Origin: Clusia tigrina
Lineage: Eukaryota > Arthropoda > Insecta > Diptera > Clusiidae
Length of the DNA stretch: 64,000 nt
Direction of reading: 5' to 3'
NCBI GenBank assembly: GCA_920105625.2
Contig: CAKKTE020000093.1
Span: forward strand, 558,001 to 622,000
Shown here: positions 33,060 through 43,964 of the stretch, one piece after another
How the letters are laid out: the number at the start of each line of letters is the position of its first letter
Position numbering within the stretch: the stretch's first letter is position 1
Program-made: the position numbers and the translations under genes
Notes under the pieces: generated by a model
The model's database searches: none
Seen by the model: the letters and a program-made list of their open reading frames with translations, nothing else
What the model was told of the DNA's origin: nothing

Positions 33060-33719
33060 ATAATAATAATTGTAATTAAAATCTAACTAAAAAAAGGTAA
33101 CATAAAAAAATAAAGAAACACACAAAATTTTAAAAAATTTAAAAATTTTAAATTAAAAGGGGGAAAACAAACAAACAAACAAAAAATAATAATATAAAAA
33201 AAAGATATAGAATAACCAATAATTACCAATATGTAAACTTTTTTGTGAATTGTTTAGTTAAATCCATGTTTAATATAATTTTAAGATATAATAATTTCTT
33301 AATTTTCTAGGATAGATTGCTATGAAATAAAACGTAGTTATAAAAAAAGAGTTTTCACCTTACATGTGAAGCGTACAGAGAATGAGAGCGCAAGGCGCAT
33401 AGACTCAATGCAACAGGCGAGCAGTCTTTTTCGTGGAGAGGAAGAATTCTTAATGCATTTGATAGAATGGTTGTTTTCTTGCATTTCGAGTTCATATATG
33501 AACATTTAAATTTAAATTGTCCTTAAAATATTACTATAGTACTTTTTTAAATATTTTGTAGTAAAAACTATATATGTATACTTGGGTCAGTCATTTATGT
33601 ACACAGTTGTGCTGAATTCATTATACTTTTTTAAATGCTTCTGTAGGTTGCTCTTGCATGCAGAGAGAAACCTTTATGGATGTGTTACCAAACACACTTA
33701 CTACCTACAGTCGTTATAA
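33060..33719 (+). other. Duplicate of the AT-rich spacer 27874-28533
   Basis: Same sequence as 27874-28533, shifted by 5186. No gene seen. Confidence 0.7.
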
Positions 33720-34016
33720 ATGGATAAATTAACTTGTCAGTGGGTTCCAGGGACAGTATATTATAACCTAATACGAATTTTCGGTAAGATGCAGACAGCA
33801 ATGAGAATTTGTGATATAAAAGCACAAAGCTTGACAAATAAGATGGAGGAATTCAGATATTTGTTTGAGGGTTCTGGGGTGGATGTTGTGTGTGTATCTG
33901 AAACATGGTTTGTGCCATCAATGCAAAATAACTTATTCAGTCAGTGGAAACAGGTCCTGGACAAGCCATTGATCGATATAATCGAAAGAGTCAGGAATAC
34001 CTTCGAAACGTCTTAA
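33720..34016 (+). pseudogene. LINE D endonuclease fragment, unit 2
   Basis: Duplicate of 28534-28830 with the same residues. Together with 36876-37660 it gives the ancestral LINE D layout, interrupted by E- and E+. Confidence 0.65.
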
Positions 34017-34023
34017 GATAGAC

Positions 34024-35431
34024 TCATGACCTTCGTTCCTGGCAACCTATTGCTGTTCTTTGTACATTTGTTACCAGCCTGTTGTATGTGGACATATTTA
34101 AGGCTACCCACCAAGCAATCACTCCATAAAAAAGGATTGCTCGTACCACAGCTGTATATAGCCAATAGACTACCCTAGGCTGTAACCCCCACATATTTCC
34201 TACGCCTTTTTTACAAGAGTGCAGAGCTACCTGAGCCTTCTTAATGCGCTCACTTATCTTAGCCTTCCAGCTCAGCTTCCTATCTAGGATCACACCCAGA
34301 TACTTAGCTTTCTCTACAAGATTAATATCTACACCCATTAGTTTTGGAGCGATAAATTGAGGAATTTTCTACTTTATAATGAAGAGCACCAGCTTAGTCT
34401 TGGTCGGACCCATAGTCTGTAGTCCATTTAGAGGGAATGTTCAACATATGTCAAGTCTCTTAAAGGAGAGACGTATTTTCACAAGACTAGCACCATTTGA
34501 TTTTGTTAAAAGCTCCCTCAATGTCTATGTAATCAACTAAGGACAACTCCTTGTTATGCAGGGAGTACTTAATACCAGAGACTAAAGAGTGTAAAGCGGT
34601 CTCAACCAGATGAATGTCTAACAACCATTCCAGAATTTTCAGACAAAAGGGGGACAGACTAATGAGTCTTAATAAGTCCCCTGGAGTTGTATGCGAGCTT
34701 TTGCCGGCCTTGGGTATAACCCTCAAATGCCTCCATGAGTCTGGAATATATGCTAATTCATGACTACTTTTGTAGATCATGAGCAGCCAACTTGATTATC
34801 TGACTGCTGAATCCTAATTGGAGCTTCACCATCTGGATCAGATGCTTTATATGGTTTGAAGATATGCATGCCCATTGCAATTTTGGCTTCGTGATTATGT
34901 CTGAGTTGACATCGATGAGAAACCAGGGAAGTGGCTCTCTGAAAGAAACTCTCGAGTCACATTACTATTTGAAGTCCAAGTTCCATCCCCCTCCTCAGGT
35001 ACCCAGGTACCATTGGAGCAGTTGATAGGATCTTCCTCAGCCTGGACGTCTCAGAGATGTCTTCTATGTCACCGCAAAAGTTTCTCCACGATTCTGTTTG
35101 TGCCTTCCTAAGCTTACTTTTGAAGGTTCTAAGTGCTGCTCTGTATAAATCCCAGTCTGCACTATGTCTTGACTTCTTTGCGTTGTTAAAAAGTCTCCTG
35201 CAGTTTTTCCTGAGTCCCCTAATTTCCTCCCCTCACCACGTGGGTTGTTGTTTCCCCTTGGGTCTACTGAGGGGGCAAGAGACCGATAGAGCTTTATTAA
35301 GAGCATCTGTAAGAACCTCCACAGACATATCAATTTCGTCACACGTGCTTGTGCTTATGGGATTCTGAGATAGTAGTCTAGCTACGGTTACCCTGTAGAG
35401 TCCCAGTTTGCCTTCCTGTCATTTCTAATAG
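34024..35431 (-). pseudogene. LOA-like LINE fragment E-, unit 2
   Basis: Duplicate of 28838-30245; same domain order and the same palm deletion. Confidence 0.75.
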
Positions 35432-35445
35432 CCGTAGGACTACGG

Positions 35446-36751
35446 AGACTAACAGGTCACTATTGGACTTATATTTTATTGATGACAGGAAGAAAGTTAG
35501 ACAATACGACCAACTGCCCGCTCGTTCTATTTCTAAACATGAAGAAGGGATAGAAAAAATGGTTGGCTATGTTACTGGCAGCCTGAGCGTGGCCTTGGCA
35601 GAAGCCTGTACACTAAGGAAGTTGAGGGGGAAAGCCGAAATCTCGGTGGCTAAGCAAGCTTCGGGTAAACAGTAGGAGAGCTTTTAATAAGGCGAAGTAT
35701 ACAGGTCTTGAAAATGACTGGAAAGGGTACAGAGAGGCTCTTAAGGACTTTAAGAAAGAGGTTAGAACTGCTCAAAGGCAATCCTGGAAATCCATTTGTG
35801 AAGAAGTAGAGGGGGTGGAAAATATTGGCGGGAAGTTCTCAGACAGGGAGCTGCTACAGAAGGTGGATGGCACATTCACTACAACTAGTAAGGAGTCTCT
35901 AGAGCTTCTACCCAGCACGCATTTCCCAGGCTGGAAGGTCCGTCAAATAGTCGGGAAGTTAGGATAGACGCTCTATCTGAGGATCGACTCTTATATGCTG
36001 TCCCTATTCTTGATGATATTTATCCAATTGAATTACACAAAACCGCTGGATACCTGAAAGGCTGGCTGTTAGCAATCTTTGAAGGATGCTTTAACCTCTT
36101 CAGTGGAGACAGGCTAGAGTGGTCGTCATTCTAAGGCCAGACCGATATCTCTCTCATCTTTTATTTTGAAGACTTTAAAAAGAGTGATAGAAATCCACTT
36201 AAGCTTAACTTTAGACAAGAGTCTAATTTCATCGGCTCAACATGCCTATACAAAGGGGAAATCTGTAGAGACAGCTCTACACAACCATATTTCCATTGCA
36301 GAAGTCATTGCATAAGCAGGAATTCACTCTGGTTGCCTTTCTTGATATTGAGGGGGCCTTTAATAATGTCAGAGTGGAGGGCCATCACTGCATCACTTAC
36401 TGAAATTGGGGTGGAAACAGGCCTGGTAGGCCTCATTGGTAAAATGCTGAATAGCAGAATCATTGAGGCGAATTTAGGAGAATTGGTCCTACGTAAGTTG
36501 GTGAACAGGGGTACACCTCAGTGAGGTGTCCTCTCACCGTTTCTATGGAACACAGTTGTTAACAAAGTCCTGTTAAGATTAGTGGCGGTGGGATGTAAGG
36601 TGGCGGCTTATGCTGATGTTGTTATTGCTGTCTATGGAAAATTTACATCTACTCTGAGAGATTTGTTGGAGTAAATCCGGATAAGACTCAGGTCATTCTG
36701 CTTACTAGGAAGCATAAAATCATTCAATTAGATCCAATTACGCTTAAGGGA
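35446..36751 (+). pseudogene. LOA-like LINE fragment E+, unit 2
   Basis: Duplicate of 30260-31565, with the same stop after NRGTPQ and the same missing aspartate in AYADVV. These defects therefore predate the duplication. Confidence 0.75.
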
Positions 36752-36875
36752 TAGAACTTTGCCAATCTTCCAATAGAAGCAATAGAGAAGAATGCTTATG
36801 GAGATTATTGTAGTTCCGTGTCCAATGAAAACATGTTCGGTTTCTGTGGTGTTGAAGAGTCAGATGTGTTACGAG

Positions 36876-37660
36876 TGTTTTCAAATGCTTGGGGTGTAAA
36901 GTCAAATGCTTGTGACACTGATGAAATTCTACCTCTTTGTTAAAGCCGTATATCTCAGACTTCTTCCAGCCATAGCTCATATTTATAATGACGTCAACAT
37001 TTCCCAATTATTGGAAGTCTGCAAAAATTATTCCTATACCAAAGTCTGACAATGATTACCGACCAATAGCTATTTTACCATACTTATCTAAAGTTTATAG
37101 GTTTAAGTTATAAGGTTTATTCCAAGGCATTTGACTGTATTGACCATAATGTTTTATGTACAAAACTTTTGACAATGTACTATTTCTCATGCACGAGGTA
37201 AAATTAATAAAATTGTAGCTTATAGAGAGAACTCAAACGGATTACCAGCCATGTAATAATGATGTCGATTCAGATTTTCTACCAGTGGTTCGAGGTATAC
37301 ATCAGGGCTCCATATTGGGGCCGTTCCTATTTTGTGTGATCTATCTTTTGCAAGATTGTAGTATTAACTTGTATGCTCATGACGTACAACTTTACATCAG
37401 CTGTAAAACGGACAAATTAATTGTGTCACTAAAATTAATAATGATATAAGCAATATAAATAAATGGGCAAGCAAACGGCCTTTCCCTTAATCCGGTTAAG
37501 TCGAACTGTTTAGTGACATACAGAAGACATTTCGAAACTATAATGTTACCCAAAATAGTTATGAATACGCCGGAGATTGTGTGTGTAAATGCGGCCATAA
37601 ACCTGGGAGTTATGTTTGATGGTACTCTATCTTGGACTAATCATATTGAAGGAGGATAGA
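36876..37660 (+). pseudogene. LINE D reverse transcriptase, unit 2 and flank
   Basis: Continues from DYRPIAILPYLSKVYR and KAFDCIDHNVLCTKLF past 37170 into unique sequence: VVRGIHQGSILGPFLFCVIY (37280-37340), the altered catalytic box LYAHDVQLYIS (CAT instead of an Asp codon at 37378-37380), NPVKSNCLVTYRRHF, and NLGVMFDGTLSWTNHI at about 37588-37650. Frame changes and stops are present. The motifs fit a CR1/Jockey-like RT. 3' end not identified. Confidence 0.75.
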
Positions 37661-37959
37661 TGTAATTTACATAATATAAGCAATCAAACGAAATAAAGAG
37701 ATGCATACAATTGATCAAGAGTCAATTTTAGCATAGCTTGTGCCATCCGTTATGAATGTCTCAATTGAATTTGTAGTGTTATTATTATATTTTATGTGAA
37801 AGCGCATAGTGTCTAGCAGCATATTGCTTAAGAGTGTCTGTATGGACATATTAAAATGTCACACATGTTAAACGTGCAAATTTAATTAAAAATGTGTTAC
37901 ATTTCGGAACGAGTTTGGTTAGTTCCGTCATGTGACCCTCACTCAAAATATGAGAGCCA
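37661..37959. other. No recognisable feature
   Basis: AT-rich DNA between LINE D and the Helitron relic; I see no gene, repeat or terminus. Confidence 0.5.
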
Positions 37960-38540
37960 GACCATAGGAAAACGAATTTGTTGAATTTTTGAAAATTATC
38001 GGTAATGACGAGGCAAGAGAATTCCTAGAATTTGGTTAAAATGTGATCGAACTACCACTTAGTTGGAAATGAAAGTAATGTAATTAATGATGTATTTGGG
38101 AATCAGAACGCATTTTAAGCTCCGTTGTTTTATCACCAACCAATGAAGATTGTGGTTTCGTAAACCGCAGTGTTTTCAACCTAATGACGCGGGTAGAAAA
38201 AAGTTACAACAAAATAGTTTGCGATGATGACACGGAAGTAAACAATTATCCAGTGGAATTTTTAAATTCATTGAATGACAGTGGCCTACAACCAAGGTAT
38301 TGCATAATACGCATAATAATGCTATCGACTGTGAGGTGTTGACTGGAATAACACGAGGTAACCGTATTCTTTCCCCCACATTTACTTGAATTATTCTGGA
38401 AGTATGCTGCCGTTCCATTTCCAATGAACGCAATGTCCAATTATCCCTGCTTTCACCCTGACTGTTAATAAATCGCAAGGCCAAACGTTCGATAAAGTTT
38501 AGAAATCCAAGGTCAATTGTCGAAACTGTCGATAAAATCA
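37960..38540 (+). pseudogene. Helitron PIF1-like helicase C-terminal relic
   Basis: Plus-strand frames give EFLKIIGNDEAREF, then SSVVLSPTNEDCGFVNRSVF (38110-38170), NYPVEFLNSLNDSGLQP (38236-38290), VLTGITRGNRILSPT, and AFTLTVNKSQGQTFDKV (38450-38495). The sequence of LxPTN, YPxEFLN, TG..G and the terminal INKSQGQT motif is the C-terminal part of the Helitron helicase. Frameshifts occur about 38290 and 38390. No Rep domain or 5' end is present. A 6-bp hairpin (AGTGGT/ACCACT, 38661-38678) lies downstream, but no CTRR end was placed. Confidence 0.75.
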
Positions 38541-38860
38541 AGGAAATCCTCCTCCAGACATTTAGTTTTAATTTTACTAATTTTAAATATATAAACGGTT
38601 TATTTCTTTCAATTTCAATCAAATCAATTTAATTAAAAAATAAATGAAATTAAAGCTAAAAGTGGTTTATCGACCACTGGGCGACCCTATTCTATATCTA
38701 TATCTGCCAAATTGTACACAAATTTATTTTTGTGCAAATTATAATAATAAAGAGTTTTTATGTTTGGAAAAGCAGATCATCTGATTGCACTGTTGCCTTC
38801 AAGCTCGCATATACGTCTGTAAACTATTTTAAATATATAAATAAACGTCATAATACTTAC

Positions 38861-40623
38861 TTCTATCTTCTTTTCGGGATATATCTGATGTTTCCACTCG
38901 ATACAATATATTTGCTTGATTATCGTCTTTCGGTACAATTAGCTCATTGATGATCATTGGTTTCCCTATGTCAATTCTACAATCAACAATAGATCGATTC
39001 AGCTGTATTTTAACGGCAGATTCTTCCAATTCATTTGTAATCTCCTCTAAATTAAAAATGCATTTGTCTAAGATGTCATTCCTGCCAATTTTTTCCAAAG
39101 CTTTCGCAAGCTCAGAACCTACATTCTGTGGTCGTTGCTGATTAAGCCAAAGACACAACATGACCACTATCCTTTTAGAAGAGTAATTGGAATATTCCTT
39201 ATTAATTATATCGATATCGGTTTCGGGTACATCCAATTCCTTGGCCAAGTGTTTCCAATCATGCTCCAGTAAAACGCAAAGGTCTCCGAGGCGTAATTTA
39301 TGAGTATCTAAGTCACTTTCGTTTTGTATTTCCCCAGGCAATCCAATTGCTTCTGCATGACATTTAGCAATTATGTTTTTTTTTTTTATTTCAGCATTAA
39401 TTAAATTTCGGTATTTTAATCCACGGTCAATTCCAAAAATGTTTCTAATGTCTTGACAACCATTTGATTTAATATTCTCAATGAAATTATAACCTTCCAA
39501 GGATATATTTAAGGTGCAAATAAGATGTTGAGGTAGTTCGGACTGGCATACTCGGCGTTCACTCATAAAACCCACTCGTCCAAATGGCTCTTCCTGATCT
39601 CTAACATTTACAATAAATGATAATCTGTTTTCTCGAAAGGCTTGAAATTTAAGATTCAATTGCTCGCCAGCTTTCAGCACTGGCATCAAGTTTCCTGCAA
39701 ATTCTAAGAAAATATTTTGGTCTTCTAGTACTTCAACATCACGACTCTTAGCAACTTCTATGAAATATTCCTGCTGTTCAAGAGTTTTATCTTCTTTATC
39801 ATCTGTCATACAAAAAACTGATAATTTTGCTTCATTGGCTGAAATTCGCTTCGCAAATATAACCAGTTTAACCATAAACGGCACTCGTGTCAAATATGCA
39901 TACAGATCAGTTGCCATGCGATTAGCCTCAGAAATATTACGACAATCCATCAACCAAAATCGAGCAGATACAGTGGTCGTGAAAGTCATACTATCTTTTA
40001 CAAAAGCTAGTGGAGTTGTACCGGTCACATCCTCCCATATAGCACGATTTTGACCGCCTGTGATGGAACATAATAGTCGCAGTGTAGGAGCATTGCCATG
40101 GTATGGTGTATTTACCATACCCTTTGTACATGCTCTTGGTGCTGGAATACTGAGCGTGATTGCTTTATGAAACTTGCGACGTCGTGGCTCAATAGTAACT
40201 ACGGGCGAAACGGCCACAGCTTGACCAAAGAGCTTGCAGCAATCTTTAAGGTCAACTGGTTGTGCCTGAAGACCAACACGAATTTTTTTAGTTAATGCTT
40301 GCGACGGAAATACAGCTTGAACTTGTGGTACTGCTTGTGATGAAACGGTGCCACCCTCAGGGCCAATTGCGTGCACTTCTTGCCGGATTCGAGACACCAC
40401 AGCAAAAAAATGTGGAAAATTTCGAGTTATAATGCGTACAATACGATTTGTATGCAAATCCTCCAGAGGATTCAAACCATCAAGCGCCTCATAAAAGAAA
40501 AGTGAATCTTCGCTATCGCATATATGCTCTCGCCAACTATCACCGTTATCAGAGCGTAAAATTATTATTTCACGTTCCTTATCGCGTAACGAACCAAAAT
40601 GTGGAACTTCCAGAATAACTGGG
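38861..40623 (-). CDS. Ank: Ankyrin exon: ZU5, UPA and death domain
   Basis: Largest ankyrin exon. Ankyrins link membrane proteins to the spectrin skeleton. Reading from 40623: the end of the first ZU5 (VPHFGSLRDKEREIIILRSD), the second ZU5 (RIRQEVHAIGPEGGTVSS, KKIRVGLQAQPVD, VTIEPRRRKFHKAITLSI, about 40410-40150), UPA (LRLLCSITGG, WEDVTGTTPLAFVKDSM, VSARFWLMDCRN, AKSRDVEVLEDQ, about 40080-39600) and a death domain (DWKHLAKELDVPETDIDII to LAKALEKIG, 39290-39080). Acceptor AG is at 40624-40625 and a consensus donor GTAAGT at 38860-38855, so the exon probably ends at 38861 in phase 1; unspliced it would stop at 38829. No internal stop. The Ank orthologue is favoured over Ank2 by overall look only. 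The downstream exon was not found. Confidence 0.93.
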
Positions 40624-40696
40624 CTATAAATTAAAATTATATAAAGAAAGTAACATTTGAAATAATTAATACATATGAAATCTATTGATAACATAC

Positions 40697-40921
40697 CCTA
40701 AAAATTTGCCTTCAATGGGTGATAATTCAATAATCCGACTAACTAAAGCTTCTGCTTCCATAAGTGAAGGGGGATTATTTAAGCGCTGTGGTCTTACATA
40801 ACGACATGTGATACGGGTTGGCTGAGCACATGCTTTAGAAGGCACAATAATACGCACTCCACTATGACGACAGCCACGCATGGAACCACCACGAGCATCA
40901 ACAAGGAAAGATACAAGAAAA
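40697..40921 (-). CDS. Ank: Ankyrin exon: start of first ZU5 domain
   Basis: 225 bp. Encodes [40 protein letters not shown] and [13 protein letters not shown], the conserved ZU5 start that binds spectrin. Acceptor AG lies at 40922-40923 and donor GTATGT at 40696-40691. The Gly codon GG|C is split across the 73-bp intron 40624-40696. Phases match both neighbouring exons exactly. Confidence 0.95.
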
Positions 40922-41029
40922 CTGAAATAGAAATTATACACATACAAAAGTTTGATTTACTGTATAAGAACTATTGATGCTAGGATTGTAAAGCTATGAA
41001 CTTATTTCATTTTGTAAAATTTTACATAC

Positions 41030-41108
41030 CCCAGATGTACAGGCGGTCGATTTATTGTGCCATTATTATTTTGTTTCAAAGCATAGTGATTCGAAGTAGT
41101 ACCAGGTC
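41030..41108 (-). CDS. Ank: Ankyrin micro-exon between repeats and ZU5
   Basis: 79 bp, too short for a simple frame search. It encodes PGTTSNHYALKQNNNG then TINRPPVHL. The acceptor is ATCATAG before 41108 and the donor GTATGT starts at 41029. The exon brings two bases to complete a Gly codon begun in the upstream exon and ends in GG, completed by T of the next exon to give HLGFLVSF. The phase fit on both sides makes it convincing. Confidence 0.85.
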
Positions 41109-41321
41109 CTATGATATCGATTTTTCCACATAAGTAACAATAAAAATAATATGTATTTACTATGTGCTTATATCTATAAAAACTATATTATTTCAATAAA
41201 ATCTTCTTGAAACCTCTTTTTAGAAATGATTATATTATATTATTAATATATATTATGTAAGAAATAATGAACCTTAATACTGAGGTCATAATAACCAAAA
41301 GAAAAAACTTGTAATTCTAAC

Positions 41322-41649
41322 CTTGATCATCAATACGTCTCCCATAGCCAATATCTATTTGATCATCATTATTGGTTGTATCATATCTCTGGTGATCCTG
41401 TTCATTTGTTTTCAAGTCATCTGTAGCCATGTATTTATACTGCAAGTGATCTAAATGTTCGTCACAACCTTCATCATCAGAGTCAGACATACAAGATTCA
41501 TGCATCAATTCAGGCGCAGCAACTTTATATTTTTCTTCAAAAACACCATTTATGGTATTTATAAAAGATTTTTCCGTAACAACTTTTAATGTTTCCACTG
41601 CAGTAACGTATCCAAGATTGTTTGCAATCGTCATAGCAGTGTGGCCATT
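41322..41649 (-). CDS. Ank: Ankyrin exon: last ankyrin repeat and acidic linker
   Basis: 328 bp. NGHTAMTIANNLGYVTAVET then LKVVTEK is the end of the ankyrin-repeat array, followed by a linker with an acidic patch SDSDDEGCDEHLD and IGYGRRIDDQ. Acceptor TTTAG precedes 41649 and donor GTTAGA starts at 41321. Upstream exons should lie at higher coordinates but are not visible; an I-like LINE starts 120 bp away. Confidence 0.9.
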
Positions 41650-41769
41650 CTAAATGAATTAAAATGAACAACACATAGAAAACAGAATTCAAAAAATTTC
41701 ATAAAATTTCATCAAATTAAATATTTAATCATTATAACCAATAGAAATGTTATTTTAAATTTAATCTTA

Positions 41770-42397
41770 TAAAACCGCAGTCATTATACCAATCAGAAAA
41801 CCAAACAAAGATATTTCGGTATTAGACTCCTACCGTCCTATATCCCTACTCCCCTGCATAAACAAGCTATTAGAAAAAATGGTTTCTAAGCATTTGATGT
41901 GGTTTACATCGACTAAATCACTTTTACTTAATCAATTCGGTTTCAAACCAAATTCTAGTACAATTGACACCTTATATTATTTAGATCACCTGATATCAAA
42001 AAACGTATCTAATAAGAACCATACGAGTATATCAATACTATCGATTGATTTTTAGAAGGCATTCGATAGAGTTGGTATTCACATGGTTCTAAAAAAGCTA
42101 CACGAGCTAAAAATCAGTCCAAAATTATATAATTACATAAAAATGTTTTTATTAAATCTAAAAATATTTTGCAGAGTCAACAATGTTCACTCTTCAACTT
42201 ATCCACTACACAATGGTATACCACAAGGTTCTTCATTGTCGGTAACATTATTTTTATTAGCTTTTGATGACTTAAGTCGGCTTCTTCTAAGCCAGAAAAG
42301 CATCAGTCACTGTCTTTACGCAGATGACCTATACTTGCTATGCAACAAAAAAAATCATAATGAAATTCTTACCAACAACATTAGCAATAATCGATAA
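41770..42397 (+). pseudogene. I-like LINE reverse transcriptase, one in-frame stop
   Basis: DSYRPISLLPCINKLLEKMV, NQFGFKPNSSTIDTLYYLDH, then IDF-stop-KAFDRVGI (TAG at 42053-42055), NGIPQGSSLSVTLFLLAFDD and the intact box LYADDLYLL (42317-42345). Apart from the stop the palm motifs are well preserved; a frame change follows at about 42395. Closest relative in the window is 1953-2639. Confidence 0.85.
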
Positions 42398-42450
42398 TTG
42401 GTCCCAGAATTCTGGCGCTAAAATTGCAATAAATAAGTGCAAGCACTTGC

Positions 42451-43590
42451 ATGTTTGTCAGAAACATAACTGCAATCCTATTAACCTTAAACATTAATAC
42501 CCAGACTATTGTAAATGTAAATATTAAAATATTAGGTTTAGTATTTGACTGTAAAAATAATTTTAGAGAACATTGTAATAGCTTGAAAAAAACCCAATTT
42601 GCCAGGTTAAATATAGTTAAGTATCTATCATCTTATAAAAGTCATGTACATACAAACACAAACACACTAGTTAATATAATAAAACTGACAATACTATCCA
42701 AGATCGACTATGGCCTTTCCATATACGGAAAATGCTCTAAAAGCTCATTAATGCGAATTAAATCACCTTATCATGCCGCCATCAGACGAAGTCTTCGTGC
42801 GTTTAAAACTACACGTACTGTCAACTTACTTTTTACTTAATATAATAAAACTGACAATACTATCCAAGATCGACTATGGCCTTTCCATATACGGAAAATG
42901 CTCTAAAAGCTCATTAATGCGAATTAAATCACCTTATCATGCCGCCATCAGACGAAGTCTTCGTGCGTTTAAAACTACACGTACTGTCAACTTACTTGCC
43001 GAAGGAGGATTCACCTGCATCGGTTACTGTTTATTAGATGCCGCCAAATTCCTAAACTTTATAGTAACAAAAATTCAGTGCTCTCCAAAGAGATTCAATT
43101 GCTGAAGTCACGGAAGCGTCCTCTGAAGCATAAATCTGCTATTAACGAAGTACTGGATCTGGTAACTCAAACACATCTAGATATAACGCCGATGCCTACT
43201 CCAGCCACAAAATATCCACCTTGGTCACTGAATAACAATACATTTATTACTAATCTTATTTCACACCATAAAGAGCACACAAATGCTTCGGTATACAGAC
43301 AGTTGTATATGGAGGCAGTCCAACCCCTAATAGAAAAAGAATGGGAATTGCGTTTTACGGATGGCTCCAAATCAAACGATAGCGCAGCATTCGCAGTAGT
43401 GGACGCAAATGGCACCACGACGAGCCATGGATTACTCCCACTTGCTGCCAGCGCATTTGACACAGAAGTACAAGCAACTATAACAGCCCTGCTTCTAACC
43501 AAAGCCTCCAAAAAAAAAAAATCTTAATATGCACTGACAGCCTATCAGTATTTGAACTGGGCAAGAAGATTAATTTAATCATAAGCCGAT
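42451..43590 (+). pseudogene. I-like LINE C-terminal region and partial RNase H
   Basis: Thumb (VNVNIKILGLVFDCKNNFRE), then KIDYGLSIYGKCSKSSLMRI and AIRRSLRAFKTTRTVN, which occurs twice because of the 161-bp duplication. RNase H begins WELRFTDGSKSNDSAAFAVV (43350-43410) and DTEVQATITALL; after an A-run frameshift (43511-43521) it reads ILICTDSLSVFELGKKIN. The remainder of RNase H and the zinc region are missing: the sequence jumps to the 3' UTR at about 43575. Confidence 0.8.
42671..42997. repeat. Exact 161-bp tandem duplication inside the LINE
   Basis: 42671-42831 is repeated without a difference at 42837-42997 (period 166) with a five-base spacer (TTTAC). The duplication shifts the frame and ends the first reading frame at 42840. 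Confidence 0.95.
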
Positions 43591-43633
43591 AGCCCTGGCA
43601 GCTAGTGCTTTCTTAATTATAATTTTAATTGTA

Positions 43634-43635
<2 letters not shown>

Positions 43636-43667
<32 letters not shown>
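43636..43667 (+). repeat. (TAA)n tail of I-like LINE copy 2
   Basis: About ten TAA/ATA units directly after the 3' UTR motif GCCGATAGCCCTGGCAGC (43581-43598). This tail type is characteristic of I elements. Confidence 0.85.
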
Positions 43668-43964
43668 TTAATATTATAATTATCTAATATGTGTATAGTT
43701 ATATATATATATAATAATACTTTTAACGTAAATTGAGAACACAGAGTTATACAGAGCTCAAAAACTTGGATTAGAAAAATGTTGACTGATTGTGCGAAAT
43801 CTTGTTTCTGCTACTAAAAGCTCATGCCTCTTAAATCTATGCTACCTATGTCGGCTCTTAGGTCAGGCTAAAGAGCTAAAGAGAGAGCACTTCAGGTAAG
43901 GTGACAGCAGAATAATATAGATACCAATGTTAGCGTCCACCCGAAGCGGGATGCCACCACCCAT
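43668..43964. other. No recognisable gene
   Basis: AT-rich, with a short (TA)n run at about 43702-43712. The last part (GGATGCCACCACCC) may already belong to the following RTE element's 5' region. Confidence 0.4.

Larger units (their letters stand above)
31989..37170. repeat. Tandem duplication, unit 2
   Basis: Second copy of 26803-31984. The junction carries four extra bases, CAAT (31985-31988). To the right of unit 2 the LINE D RT continues without a break, whereas unit 1's LINE D stops at the junction. The original arrangement is therefore unit 1's left flank joined to unit 2's right flank. Confidence 0.97.
41770..43667 (+). mobile_element. I-like LINE, copy 2, truncated
   Basis: 5'-truncated: begins inside RT (PVIIPIRKPN). 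It runs through the RT C-terminus and part of RNase H, then cuts to the 3' UTR and a long TAA tail (43636-43667). It lies in the ankyrin gene, probably in the intron upstream of 41649, opposite to the gene's direction. Target duplication not found. Confidence 0.85.

Noticed and set aside
31989..37170. Second set of gypsy and LINE fragments as independent insertions
   Set aside because: Same order, breakpoints and sequence as 26803-31984; they are one tandem duplication.
38176..38622. 148-codon minus-strand frame near the ankyrin gene as a further ankyrin exon
   Set aside because: The plus strand of the same stretch carries ordered Helitron helicase motifs; the minus frame has no ankyrin features.
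38661..38678. Hairpin as the Helitron 3' terminus
   Set aside because: No CTRR end at the proper distance was found; the 6-bp stem alone is weak.
39760..40295. Plus-strand frames opposite the ankyrin exon
   Set aside because: Antisense to a strongly conserved coding exon, without motifs.
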